Below, in pieces: positions 53,455 to 63,149 of a DNA stretch of 64,000 nt. The position numbers and the translations under genes were made by a program. The notes under the pieces were generated by a model. That model was given only the letters and a program-made list of their open reading frames with translations, had not been told where the DNA came from and did no database searches. The stretch's first letter is position 1. The number at the start of each line of letters is the position of its first letter. Origin of the DNA: Sphingobacterium puteale (GTDB lineage: Bacteria > Bacteroidota > Bacteroidia > Sphingobacteriales > Sphingobacteriaceae); contig NZ_RBWS01000013.1 in NCBI RefSeq assembly GCF_003627955.1, positions 62,001 through 126,000 of the forward strand, read 5' to 3'.

Positions 53455-56400
53455 TTAGAAAGTTACTTTTACACCTAGGTTATAGGATCTGACCAATGGA
53501 TAAAGACCATAATCCACACCCGGTGTCAAATTACCACGTTGGTTGTAATCTGGTTCAGGATTATAACCTTTGTATTTGGAGATCGTAAAAGGGTTGTCCA
53601 CTGTTGCATACACCCGTATTCCGGATAAACTCAATTTTTCAGCGATGTTTTTTGGCATATTATAGCCCAGAGCAATATTGGTCATACGTAAAAACGAACC
53701 ATCCTGCAGGTAGAAATCTGACAGACGCGTACTGTTACTTTGCGTGCCACCCCGGGAAGCACGGTACACCTTACCATTACCTGGGTTTTGTGCTGATCGG
53801 TAGCGTTGTGCGACATCGGCATACTGATTGCCGGAGCCTTCCATATTGTAGAGGTAATAATCATAGCCATCCAGCACTTTATTCCCTTGGGAACCATTAA
53901 ATGATGCGCGTAGATCGAATGCCTTATAGCGTGCGTTGACGGCAAAGCCATAGGTAAAATTAGGATGCGGATTGCCGATCACCCGTTTATCAGCGTCATT
54001 GACGATGCCATTGCCGTCCACATCTTCGAAGTAAAGATCTCCGGGTTGTAGAGGTGTTGTTGAAGCCGCAGAAGGCGCGACAGTTTTGTAATTATCTTCT
54101 GTTGCTACGCCAAGCACTTTAAAGCCATAGAACATACCAATAGGACTGCCTTCCTGCGTAATATGGGTCAAGTAAGAGCGCTCAGCACCATTAGTTAAGA
54201 TCGTCGATGATCCCCCCAAATCTAACACCTTATTACGGTTTACATTGATATTTCCGCTAAAGCCAAGTTCAAAGTCATTCTTACGAATTAGCGTTGCGTC
54301 GACCTGTAGATCAAAACCTTTATTTTGTACCTGAGAATTTGGCAAGTTTGTCAATATTGTCGTTGAACCAGATACCGCGGAAATTGGTTGATCGAATAAT
54401 AAATTAAAGGAACGGCTCAAATAAAAATTAGCCATAATGTTTAAGCGGCCTTTCAGTAGTCCAAGATCAAGCCCCGCATTGTATTGCGAGGTTGTTTCCC
54501 AGCTTAGATTGGGATCAAATACGTCACCTGCGGTATAACCAGTTTTTACATCATTCCCGATAATAACACCTGCTGGCGAGTTAAATACCGAGACGGAACG
54601 ATACTCTTTGATATTGTTATTACCGCTACGTCCCCAGCTCGCCCGCAACTTTAACGTCGACTGCTGTCCTAGCCAATCGGTATAGAAATCTTCTTTGGAA
54701 ATTGTCCAGCCTCCAGAAACAGAGGGAAAGGTTGCCCATTTATTATTTGGGCCGAAACGTGAAGAGCCATCAGTCCGGATCGAAGCTGAAAGGAAATATT
54801 TAGAATCAAAATTATAGTTTACCCTGCTGAAATACGATTGAAGGGTGGTTATACGTTTAAAAGTATCATCTTTCAACAATTGGAAATTGGATGGGTTAGC
54901 CCCTTTATCCGTAATTTCGCCTATAGCATCATTACTAAAGCCGTTGGCTCTGACTCCTTGATAGTCATAATCAGTGCGCTGTGCAGAATATCCTAAGAGC
55001 GCTGAGATCTGATGTTTCCCGCCAAAAGTCTTATTGTAATTCAACGTTGTTTCCAACAACTTATCCAGTTCATTTTTTGTTTTGGCGTCTGCGTAAGCTG
55101 CAGTAATGGCCTCAGGCGAATAAGGCCTTTTATCACCGTTTGAAATACTTGTTGGGCGGTAATAATCGTACTTTTCATCGTAGGTAGATAAACCACCATT
55201 TACTTTTAAGTTCAGTCCATCAATAATTTTAAAATCGGCGAAGGCATTGTAAAGTCCCCTTTTTCCACGGCGGTTATTTTTGATCTTGGTCACGTACGCC
55301 AAAGGATTTTCAGGGTTTTGTATACCAAAACTACCAGCGGATAACTCGCCCATTAAGAATTGTGCATAGGTACCATCCTCGTTATAGACAGGCAATGTTG
55401 GAAGATAGATAAGGGCCGCCATAGATGGGCTACGGTCGTACCTTCCCGTGGTCACTTCATTGTTATCGTTGTAGGTGAAGGATACATTGGCGCCCACCGT
55501 CAATCTTTCGTTAACTTTGCTATCTATATTGGCGCGGAAGTTAAATGTCTTTTGATCCGTCCCCAACATAATACCTTGCTGATTCTGATACGAACCACTT
55601 AAAAAATATCTGTTTTTTTCATTGCCACCGTAGGTTGACAAGTTATGCCGTTGAAAAGGGGCATTACGGTATAACGCGTCCTGCCAATCGGTGTCGTATT
55701 TTGATTTTTTTGCTGTACCTGTTGGGAAATCATAATATTCTTCTGGAATACTTACCGAACCTGCATTTCCCACATTCGCTACACGTGTTTTGTTATCATC
55801 AAAACGCTTGCTATCGGTCCATGCAATTCCTTTTGCTGCCAAAAGATCTTTATAAGAATTATTACGTCCATCGATCAGCAGATCAATAAACTGTTCGGCA
55901 TTTAATAAATCAATTTTTTTTGAAAGCTGACCAAAGCCACCCAGTACTTCATAATCCACATTGTTTTTACTTTCTTTACCGCGCTTTGTCGTAATCAGTA
56001 CCACACCGCCTGCTGCACGGGATCCATAGATAGCAGCAGATGCCGCATCTTTAAGGATATCTATGGATTCAATATCATTGGGATTGATATTTAAATTGTT
56101 TCCAGATGGGTAACCATCAATAACGTACAATGGATCCGAACCGGCGTTGATCGATCCCATACCGCGGACACGCATTTTGGTCCCGTCATAAGGGGCACCA
56201 CTTGTTTGCATCACCTGTACCCCGGCTACTTTACCAACTAAAGCTTGTGATAGTTTTGGCGCACTTAGGTTTAATTCTTCGGCCTTCACACTTGCAATGG
56301 CACCAGTAACATCGGATTTTCGTATTTTCTGATAACCGATAGAAATCGTTACTTCTTCAAGCGTGTTTTCATTGGTCTGTAGGACAAAGATCTGCCCATT

Positions 56401-56706
56401 GGATTGCGTTATAGGCTGGATAAGGTTACTAAATCCTACATAGGAGATACTAAGTCTATCACTGATCTCCGCATCGATCTGAAAATTTCCATTTTCATCG
56501 GATTGAACAGATTTTTTACTTTTCAGATTTTGGATCGTTGCCCCCGAAACGGCATTACCCTGCGCATCGACCACACGGCCTCTAACGGGATTTTGTACCT
56601 GCCTGAACTGGACTTCGGTTAGTGAAAGAGGTTTAGCTTGAACAGCGGATGAGCTTGCTGCAATAGCACATAATAACCAAAAGACATTGTTGGTTTTAAT
56701 TTTCAT
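53455..56706 (-). CDS. SusC/RagA-family TonB-linked outer membrane protein
   Basis: This 1083-residue importer has a signal peptide ending near AVQAKP, a regulatory-like domain (NPVRGRVVDAQGNAVSGATIQN), a divergent signature region EEVTISIGYQKIRKSDVTGAI, and a plug with MRVRGMGSINAGSDPLYVIDGYP, IESIDILKDAASAAIYGSRAAGG. The barrel is complete to the C-terminal VKVTF. It has no STN domain and no nearby sigma factor, so it is not a FecIR-type signalling receptor. It precedes its SusD partner by 72 nt. Enzymes for its substrate must lie elsewhere or outside the window. Confidence 0.95.
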   Translation of the reverse strand: MKIKTNNVFWLLCAIAASSSAVQAKPLSLTEVQFRQVQNPVRGRVVDAQGNAVSGATIQNLKSKKSVQSDENGNFQIDAEISDRLSISYVGFSNLIQPITQSNGQIFVLQTNENTLEEVTISIGYQKIRKSDVTGAIASVKAEELNLSAPKLSQALVGKVAGVQVMQTSGAPYDGTKMRVRGMGSINAGSDPLYVIDGYPSGNNLNINPNDIESIDILKDAASAAIYGSRAAGGVVLITTKRGKESKNNVDYEVLGGFGQLSKKIDLLNAEQFIDLLIDGRNNSYKDLLAAKGIAWTDSKRFDDNKTRVANVGNAGSVSIPEEYYDFPTGTAKKSKYDTDWQDALYRNAPFQRHNLSTYGGNEKNRYFLSGSYQNQQGIMLGTDQKTFNFRANIDSKVNERLTVGANVSFTYNDNNEVTTGRYDRSPSMAALIYLPTLPVYNEDGTYAQFLMGELSAGSFGIQNPENPLAYVTKIKNNRRGKRGLYNAFADFKIIDGLNLKVNGGLSTYDEKYDYYRPTSISNGDKRPYSPEAITAAYADAKTKNELDKLLETTLNYNKTFGGKHQISALLGYSAQRTDYDYQGVRANGFSNDAIGEITDKGANPSNFQLLKDDTFKRITTLQSYFSRVNYNFDSKYFLSASIRTDGSSRFGPNNKWATFPSVSGGWTISKEDFYTDWLGQQSTLKLRASWGRSGNNNIKEYRSVSVFNSPAGVIIGNDVKTGYTAGDVFDPNLSWETTSQYNAGLDLGLLKGRLNIMANFYLSRSFNLLFDQPISAVSGSTTILTNLPNSQVQNKGFDLQVDATLIRKNDFELGFSGNINVNRNKVLDLGGSSTILTNGAERSYLTHITQEGSPIGMFYGFKVLGVATEDNYKTVAPSAASTTPLQPGDLYFEDVDGNGIVNDADKRVIGNPHPNFTYGFAVNARYKAFDLRASFNGSQGNKVLDGYDYYLYNMEGSGNQYADVAQRYRSAQNPGNGKVYRASRGGTQSNSTRLSDFYLQDGSFLRMTNIALGYNMPKNIAEKLSLSGIRVYATVDNPFTISKYKGYNPEPDYNQRGNLTPGVDYGLYPLVRSYNLGVKVTF

Positions 56707-56831
56707 AAGTAGTGCATTTGATTTATGGGTACAAGATTACAAATGCAATATGAAGATAGCATCAATAAAAGGTTAATAGTTCTTAACTAAACCGAGTTAG
56801 CAAGCAATAGAACTTTAACAAAAGGATAACA

Positions 56832-57197
56832 TTAATTAGCGCTTCCTTTTCGCAAAAAAAGGGCACGAAGCGACAGCAGTACTATAAGGTACACAACGAC
56901 GGCGAAGAGGATATTGCCGAACAGTTTGAGTGGTTCAAAATCTTCAAAGCCCATATATTCATCGCGTTCGACATTGTAGCCTGCGCCACTTGAATAGAAT
57001 TCCCAAGGAAATCCGATTACCAGTTTACCATCTACAGGCAGTTGATTCTGATAAGAGAGCGCTGTCAAAACAGCAAAAACAGCTATCGTACCAGCTATTC
57101 CTTTTAGAAGGGCTGGTACGATGGCTGTCTTATGTCCGGGAATCATTATATTCATTGGGATAAATATAATGATAGTTTTTTTCTCAACGCCAGCCAT
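56832..57197 (-). CDS. Hypothetical two-helix membrane protein
   Basis: The 121-residue protein has membrane segments at about 29-48 (KGIAGTIAVFAVLTALSY) and 91-110 (GNILFAVVVYLIVLLSLRAL). A 40-residue extracytoplasmic loop lies between them (PVDGKLVIGFPWEFYSSGAG...). I recognise no family. It follows the 228-residue unknown gene by 10 nt and is probably last in an operon led by the SNF2 helicase gene. M1, M15 and M18 are all possible starts; M1 is used because it respects the intergenic spacing. Confidence 0.65.
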   Translation of the reverse strand: MAGVEKKTIIIFIPMNIMIPGHKTAIVPALLKGIAGTIAVFAVLTALSYQNQLPVDGKLVIGFPWEFYSSGAGYNVERDEYMGFEDFEPLKLFGNILFAVVVYLIVLLSLRALFLRKGSAN

Positions 57198-57207
57198 TTA
57201 ATAAATA

Positions 57208-57894
57208 CTATTTGCGACTAGCTTGTTGAGAATCCGTTAAGAAAAAAGAATAACGATTTTCTATATTTCTAACAACGAGTTTGTTCTGTTGGATGAAGCT
57301 ATACAAGACATTTTTAAGGTGTCGTGGGAAAATTTGTAAATGAACAAGACCGGTAGGTTCGACCTGACGAAACATTTGCAACGCTGTAGCACCATTTTCA
57401 AAGTATTCACCCTCCAATAATGCTTCCAGTTTTTGCCGGATATGGAGCATAGCGTCCGATTCAAGTTGAAGATCTTTCTCGGATTTCCATTCTTCAAATT
57501 GTAAGTCTGGCGCAGGAGGTTTTTTTTTACCCGTTTCAAAAGTCCAAGGTACCTCAATCGAATAACTCCATTTCACTTCATCCTCCTCAATTTTAAGACG
57601 TACCAGACGCTCCTCGGATACTTCATATTCTTCTCTATGGAATTCCATAGTTTCGATCCGCGAACTAGCATATATTCCATCCAATAAAATAGATTCTTGC
57701 GTTAAAAACTTTCGGACTTGAAACATTTTCTCAAAATCCAGATAGGCATGATCAGGCTTGCCCAGTAAGAATGAAAGCTCCTCGGGCCGCCATTCTTTTT
57801 CTATCCGCCGCTTGAAATACGTATACCATAGCTGAAAATCATGTGAATACATCATTCCAGCATAGGAAGTTTTGGTTGTAGATCCGGTATTCAT
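57208..57894 (-). CDS. Hypothetical protein, 228 aa, in the SNF2 helicase operon
   Basis: This acidic and lysine-rich soluble protein has no signal peptide or membrane segment. It has a Trp/Tyr-rich N-terminus (HDFQLWYTYFKRRIEKEWRP), a charged middle with RIETMEFHREEYEVSEERLV and a C-terminal region (LQIFPRHLKNVLYSFIQQN, RNIENRYSFFLTD). I recognise no family. It starts 19 nt after the helicase stop codon, which indicates co-transcription. Together with the following membrane protein and the helicase it forms a compact unit. A role as helicase partner is guesswork. Confidence 0.7.
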   Translation of the reverse strand: MNTGSTTKTSYAGMMYSHDFQLWYTYFKRRIEKEWRPEELSFLLGKPDHAYLDFEKMFQVRKFLTQESILLDGIYASSRIETMEFHREEYEVSEERLVRLKIEEDEVKWSYSIEVPWTFETGKKKPPAPDLQFEEWKSEKDLQLESDAMLHIRQKLEALLEGEYFENGATALQMFRQVEPTGLVHLQIFPRHLKNVLYSFIQQNKLVVRNIENRYSFFLTDSQQASRK

Positions 57895-57913
57895 AAGTTA
57901 AGTTTATAATTGG

Positions 57914-60900
57914 TTACTCGAATAATTTCAGTAGTTCTTCTTTACTAATAGATTTCATCAGATTGGCTTCGTCCAAGATTACACCCTCAGCCATTCTTTT
58001 TTTACTGTCCTGAAGTTCTAGGATTCGCTCTTCGACAGAGTCTCGACAAACAATCTTATAGGCCATCACATGCTTATCTTGTCCAATGCGATAGCAACGG
58101 TCGATCGCTTGGGCTTCAGCGGCTGGATTCCACCAAGGATCCAAAATATACACATAGTCCGCAGCTGTCAGATTCAGGCCGGTTCCTCCGGCCTTTAGAC
58201 TGATTAGAAAAACACGACACATATCGTCATTTTGGAATCTTTTGACCGCAGCTTGCCGTTGTTCCTGATTCATTCTACCATCAAGATAGGTATATCCTAT
58301 ATCGTGCTTTTCGATCCGTTGAGCTACAAGCTTGAGCATAGACGTGTAGGATGAAAAAAGAAGAATCTTATGATTTGGCGCTACTTCTTCCATCATTTCG
58401 TCTATAAAATCCATCTTGACAGATTCGTTAACAAAATTACCCTCTTTCATCAATACAGGCGAATTACACAACTGCCGTAGTTTCTGTAGGGCCTCTATGG
58501 CTAAGAATTTGGATTTTGCAGACTCTTCACGGTTTAAATTCTCTTCAATCTCATCTCGATATTTTTTACGATAGTTATCATAGATTCTCCGTTGTCCATC
58601 TTGCATATCCAAATACAGAATAGTCTCCGTTTTATCTGGCAAGTCTATTGCGACTTGTTTTTTGGTTCGCCTCAGAATAAATGGAGCAATCATCTTTTGC
58701 AAATTCGTGAGTGGCGTATCGACCTCCTCCCCATCTCCCATAGACTTAAACATTTTATTAAAATTTCTGTAATTCCCAAAAAAGCCAGGATTAACCATAG
58801 TCATTTGTGCATAAATATCTTGAATGCCGTTTTCAATTGGCGTACCGGTCATTGCTATTCGAAACGAGGCTATAATTGTAAACAAGCTTTCGAATCGTTT
58901 AGAATTCCTATTCTTTATCATTTGAGACTCATCCAAAATCATATAGCTGAATGATTTAGATTGAAGAAAGGAAAGGTCGGCCATCGCTGTCCCATAGGTT
59001 GTCAGCACAAATGATGCTTTTGCTAACGTCTCTTGGCCTTTTCTTTTTATACCATGATAGATATAATAATTTCTTTCCGGAACGAATTTTTCAATTTCAT
59101 TTTGCCAATTGAATAACAATGAATTAGGAACAATAATAAGAGAAGGGTTTGCATCAGGATTATTTTGGTAATAATATTCCAATAAAGTAATTACTTGCAA
59201 TGTTTTTCCAAGTCCCATATCATCCGCCAGAATACCACCCCATTGAAATTCTTGTAGAAATCCCATCCAACTAAAACCAATCCTCTGATAGGGACGCAAC
59301 GTTGCTTTGACCGTATCCGGAACATCTAATAAAGGAATTTCAGTCATATTGGCTAGTTTATCCCTTCTTTCTCTTGTGCTATCATTAATAATCCTAGGAT
59401 CTATCTTTTCTAATTGCGTTTGAAAAGAGATCAATTGCGCTGAGGTTAAAATGATGTAAGGATCTTCTATGCGCGCCTGCCCGAATAGAGGTAAAAAAAG
59501 TGATTTCAACGAGTCGCTTATATAGATATAATCCTCAGTATCGATCTTGAACCAATTTTTCTTTTCAAATAGATAATTTTCAAATAGACTAGGTTCCAAT
59601 AGTAGTTTACCCAGCTTAAATTTTATATTGATATATAACAAATTTGATTGAGACTTTAGTTCCACTACATCCCATTTCAAGGAGAAAGGATAGTAATAAG
59701 ATCCTTTAACAAGCCCTATAAGTTTAAGCTTTATCTGATGATCTTGGCATGTCTTGCGCAGATTTTTTAGCCAATTTGTTCGAGCAATTAGAGATGTTCG
59801 CAATTCCCAAGTATGCGGGGAAGTTTGCTCCGCAAAAGATTCATGTTGATTTTTGACAAAATCGCTAAAGGCTAGCTCATCGTTAACGTCTCGTACTTGA
59901 ACCTGAATTTCATTATCAACATAAGTTAAAACAGTTGAACTGGGCATCTCAACAATGGGTAGGCTAACTGTTCCAAAATCTATGGATGCTTTTAATAGCA
60001 ACGCATCATCTTGAAGCGACACCTCCAATACTTTCGTCTCCTCAATTCTCTTTTTAGTTGCTGCATGATCTTGAAGCGTTTCATTTTTATACACTATCGG
60101 AAAGTGTTGAGCTATTAGATGCAATATTTCTTCATAAAATTTAGCGATATCTTGTCGCAATACAAAAATTTTGAATGCGGAATGCCTGAATTGATTTAGA
60201 AGTTTCCCGACTTGTATATCGTCAATAAAAAGTACATACTTGGAACTTAATTCGACAAAGAAACTATGCACATCACTTAAAAACTTAATTTTCTTTATCA
60301 AATTACCTTTATAATAGCCCAGCACCTTCATCAATAAACCTTTTTGATTCTCTACCACTTGAATCTTAAGCTTAAAGTCGCCATTAGCTATTTTCAATTT
60401 ATGGGATTGATTGTAAGCAGAGCTATATCGGAATTGGTAGTGTCTTAGGCCAAAATTATTCGTATGGGAGTAGAAAAAAATCACTTCATTTTGAGACAAT
60501 TGATTTGAAATAAGATCTCTCCATAAATCCATTATTCGATGATCCCTCTCATTCCGTTCAACGACTGAAAGTTCATTTGGTCTGATAACGTTAAATGCAG
60601 AGGCTCCCAGCTGCATCATTTTTTTTGCTACAGCATCAAGCATCATCTCATGGCTGGTAAGATATTCAGGATGCGGCATGTCATCTTTTAACAAATAGCT
60701 TTCTTTGAAAACATTTTTTTTCCTTTCTCCACTTAAAAATGGGAGTAAAAAAGGTAATTGATCAATCGTATTATTTATCGGAATTGCCACGATAAATTTG
60801 CCCTCTGACTTCGATATTGAAGGTTCACTTGCATAAACTCTATTGCTAGCTACATGGCATAATTCTGATGGGTTATGAAAACCGTAGATACTCCCACAAT

Positions 60901-61333
60901 CTGCTGTTGCGTTGATTTTAACTTTCGGTATTCTCTTATGTTCATCTTTAAGAGATAAACCAAATAATTCACGTTGGTCAGGATGGACTAAAAACCATTT
61001 TGGATCGTATAAATGAAAAAAATAATGTTTATTCCCACTTAACTTTTCACGCAATAAACCATAGACATGTTCACATAATTTCGTGTTCATTCTCCCACAC
61101 GAACAATTTGCTTTCAAATGATCGGCGGTTAACGTGATCAGGACACGAATATTTTCCTTACACAAACTCTCAAACGCATATTTATTATTAAAAACACTCT
61201 CTTCCAGAATTATTTTAAAATTCGAAGTTAATCTTGCCGGTTTTTCGTTAAAAAATCCTTTCAGATAAACGATAGACAGGGATTTTTCTTGCTTATTTTG
61301 CCATGGTATCGTTACATCTATTTCATTTTTCAT
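57914..61333 (-). CDS. SNF2/RapA-family helicase with N-terminal SWIM zinc finger
   Basis: This 1139-residue protein is a double-stranded-DNA translocase of the SNF2 superfamily. Near residue 78 there is a SWIM zinc motif (CSCGRMNTKLCEH, pattern CxC...CxH). A long middle region of about 550 residues is unassigned. The C-terminal motor has LRPYQRIGFSWMGFL, Walker A DDMGLGKTLQ near 703, the motif II DESQ near 801 (DEAH in most relatives), TGTPIENG near 829, then the second RecA lobe with SLKAGGTGLNLTAADYVY and WWNPAAEAQAIDRCYRIGQ. Bacterial SWIM-SNF2 proteins have roles in transcription recycling, DNA repair and some phage-defence modules. The gene looks more A/T-rich than its neighbours. Confidence 0.93.
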   Translation of the reverse strand: MKNEIDVTIPWQNKQEKSLSIVYLKGFFNEKPARLTSNFKIILEESVFNNKYAFESLCKENIRVLITLTADHLKANCSCGRMNTKLCEHVYGLLREKLSGNKHYFFHLYDPKWFLVHPDQRELFGLSLKDEHKRIPKVKINATADCGSIYGFHNPSELCHVASNRVYASEPSISKSEGKFIVAIPINNTIDQLPFLLPFLSGERKKNVFKESYLLKDDMPHPEYLTSHEMMLDAVAKKMMQLGASAFNVIRPNELSVVERNERDHRIMDLWRDLISNQLSQNEVIFFYSHTNNFGLRHYQFRYSSAYNQSHKLKIANGDFKLKIQVVENQKGLLMKVLGYYKGNLIKKIKFLSDVHSFFVELSSKYVLFIDDIQVGKLLNQFRHSAFKIFVLRQDIAKFYEEILHLIAQHFPIVYKNETLQDHAATKKRIEETKVLEVSLQDDALLLKASIDFGTVSLPIVEMPSSTVLTYVDNEIQVQVRDVNDELAFSDFVKNQHESFAEQTSPHTWELRTSLIARTNWLKNLRKTCQDHQIKLKLIGLVKGSYYYPFSLKWDVVELKSQSNLLYINIKFKLGKLLLEPSLFENYLFEKKNWFKIDTEDYIYISDSLKSLFLPLFGQARIEDPYIILTSAQLISFQTQLEKIDPRIINDSTRERRDKLANMTEIPLLDVPDTVKATLRPYQRIGFSWMGFLQEFQWGGILADDMGLGKTLQVITLLEYYYQNNPDANPSLIIVPNSLLFNWQNEIEKFVPERNYYIYHGIKRKGQETLAKASFVLTTYGTAMADLSFLQSKSFSYMILDESQMIKNRNSKRFESLFTIIASFRIAMTGTPIENGIQDIYAQMTMVNPGFFGNYRNFNKMFKSMGDGEEVDTPLTNLQKMIAPFILRRTKKQVAIDLPDKTETILYLDMQDGQRRIYDNYRKKYRDEIEENLNREESAKSKFLAIEALQKLRQLCNSPVLMKEGNFVNESVKMDFIDEMMEEVAPNHKILLFSSYTSMLKLVAQRIEKHDIGYTYLDGRMNQEQRQAAVKRFQNDDMCRVFLISLKAGGTGLNLTAADYVYILDPWWNPAAEAQAIDRCYRIGQDKHVMAYKIVCRDSVEERILELQDSKKRMAEGVILDEANLMKSISKEELLKLFE

Positions 61334-61412
61334 TGGTTTATGTTTAGTTATAATGGTTTAATTTTATAAGTCTACCATGCTTAGATGAGGGTCTAGCCTT
61401 TCATAGCGGGCT

Positions 61413-63149
61413 TCAATTTATTTTTATACCCGATTTCACTTCCATATACCTTAAACTCTGCTCACATAGGTCAGCAAAAAAGGCTATAATTCGACTAGCA
61501 TAGGATTTAAAGTAATCCATATCCAGCCGGTCCAATTCGATAGGCAGCTCATATATCCGCCCTTTCATATCCTTTAATAACTCCTGGTACAACAGCGCTT
61601 CGGAAGGTTCATTTGAGGTGAAAAAATCGCTTACTTTTTTATCACAGATACAGCTCCATTCGACCAACTCCTCCAACATAGCATTCATTGGTGTGTAACC
61701 GATCCGCAGGTAGAGGTAGCTATGTATTCCGATCAAGACCAACTGATTTAATAACAGCACCGCTAATTGCTTGCTGGAAAGAATACCATCAGAAAATATG
61801 GCCACCAGATCCTCCATCAGCTTTGCATTACGTGTCCAAGCATTGGTTGTTTTCAACAGCGTTTCGGGCCAATTTACAGGAGTTAGCGAATAGGTCGGCT
61901 TATAGCCCGGATTGCGGTAAAGGACAACAGAGTCGTTCCAGATCGTTTGTGAAAAGCGACTTCCCATATTTAATTTCGCTGCGATAAAGCTGCTGCTTAA
62001 AAATGAAATAACTGCTGTCGCCCGACCAAAAGAAACTTTATGGAAGTAACATTGTCCAATCCGTTTTTTTATAACAACCAAGTAAATGCTGACATTTCCG
62101 ACATCTTTTGGAGGATAGTCGAATAACCCTTTTCCATGGGTTTTACTCACATAATAATTGAGCAACATCACCTGTTCAGCCTGGTTGTCCTGACGGATCT
62201 GATGGAGGAGCCGCTGTATATCAGACTGATACTGTTCAGGCCAGGGGAATGCATGAAAAGTAGACGTTGCGACAAGCGTTTCCTGTTGTGCTATTTTAAA
62301 TTTTTCTTCTTTCGCCAGTTTAGCCTTTGCAAGATCAGCTTGGACGGCCGCTTCAGTCGCCATATTTTTTTCGTACACGGCCTGCAATTCCTCCATAAAG
62401 TAACGGTAGAGTTTTTCTATTGCTGTTTGCATAACCACACAATGATCGTATAACTGTGAGGCTGTTATAGCGGAAATCTCCAGATCTTTATTCTGATTGA
62501 CAGCATTAAAGGAAGTATCCAATAAGCGGAAGCGCTCTTTCTCTTCATCGCCTTCACCTATAAAGACTTTTTTAAACATCGAGAAATGTGTGTCAAGGCT
62601 TCTTATTCTACTGTCCAGACTGTGTACATTAGTTCCTTTCGCTTCCACCATCACTTGCAGCAATTTTAAATGGCTTTCCAGACTTTGATGAACCATAAAT
62701 AATGCACGGAGATAGTTTGCCGTATCAGCAAATGTCTGTGCCGCCTGCAAAAATTCCGCAGAAGCGGCCTGCACCTTTTGATAATGCTTATCGGAGAGAT
62801 CCAGTATTCCCCTTATCTCTTTCGGTTTACTGATTGCAGTAATGTTCTCACCGGAACTAAAAATCTCGTGCTTGGGTAAAGCCGCATAACAATAGAATAA
62901 ACTTCCCATCTTGATCTTATTTTTCAGTTCAGGCGTAAAAATCAATTCAAATGAAATGCATTCTTGATCCAACAGACATAATTCCACAATAGGTTTTAAT
63001 ATCTTGTGCGAAAGTCCGCTCACAGGTTTAAGTGTCAAAACTAAGTGCTGGTATTCTTGATCCAAAAACTGATATTTAACGAGATAAACCCGGTCGAGAT
63101 CCATGCGCTGAGATAAACGATCGATAATCAATTGGTTATTAATTTCCAT
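61413..63149 (-). CDS. Tandem degenerate nucleotidyltransferase-HEPN protein, (NTase-HEPN)x2
   Basis: The 578-residue cytosolic protein appears to be an internal duplication. Half one: NTase-like 20-105 (YQHLVLTLKPVSGL, MGSLF at 81-85) and HEPN-like 140-255 (RALFMVHQSLESHLKLLQVM, RLLDTSFNAVNQNKDLEIS). Half two: NTase-like 318-420 (AEQVMLLNYYVSKT, VSIYLVVIKK, MGSRF at 395-399, NDSVVLYRNPG) and HEPN-like 460-570 (LAVLLLNQLVLIGIHSYLYLRIGYTP). The Gly-Ser and DxD motifs of active NTases are lost in both. No conserved Rx4-6H sits in the expected HEPN helix. A charged Ala/Lys linker (about 252-292) joins the halves. It precedes the SNF2 helicase gene by 79 nt. Function unknown. Confidence 0.6.
   Translation of the reverse strand: MEINNQLIIDRLSQRMDLDRVYLVKYQFLDQEYQHLVLTLKPVSGLSHKILKPIVELCLLDQECISFELIFTPELKNKIKMGSLFYCYAALPKHEIFSSGENITAISKPKEIRGILDLSDKHYQKVQAASAEFLQAAQTFADTANYLRALFMVHQSLESHLKLLQVMVEAKGTNVHSLDSRIRSLDTHFSMFKKVFIGEGDEEKERFRLLDTSFNAVNQNKDLEISAITASQLYDHCVVMQTAIEKLYRYFMEELQAVYEKNMATEAAVQADLAKAKLAKEEKFKIAQQETLVATSTFHAFPWPEQYQSDIQRLLHQIRQDNQAEQVMLLNYYVSKTHGKGLFDYPPKDVGNVSIYLVVIKKRIGQCYFHKVSFGRATAVISFLSSSFIAAKLNMGSRFSQTIWNDSVVLYRNPGYKPTYSLTPVNWPETLLKTTNAWTRNAKLMEDLVAIFSDGILSSKQLAVLLLNQLVLIGIHSYLYLRIGYTPMNAMLEELVEWSCICDKKVSDFFTSNEPSEALLYQELLKDMKGRIYELPIELDRLDMDYFKSYASRIIAFFADLCEQSLRYMEVKSGIKIN

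Noticed and set aside
62577..62609. RSLDTH in the first HEPN-like domain as an active Rx4-6H ribonuclease motif
   Set aside because: The position, before the charged loop rather than on the last helix, does not fit the canonical motif, so the match is probably chance.
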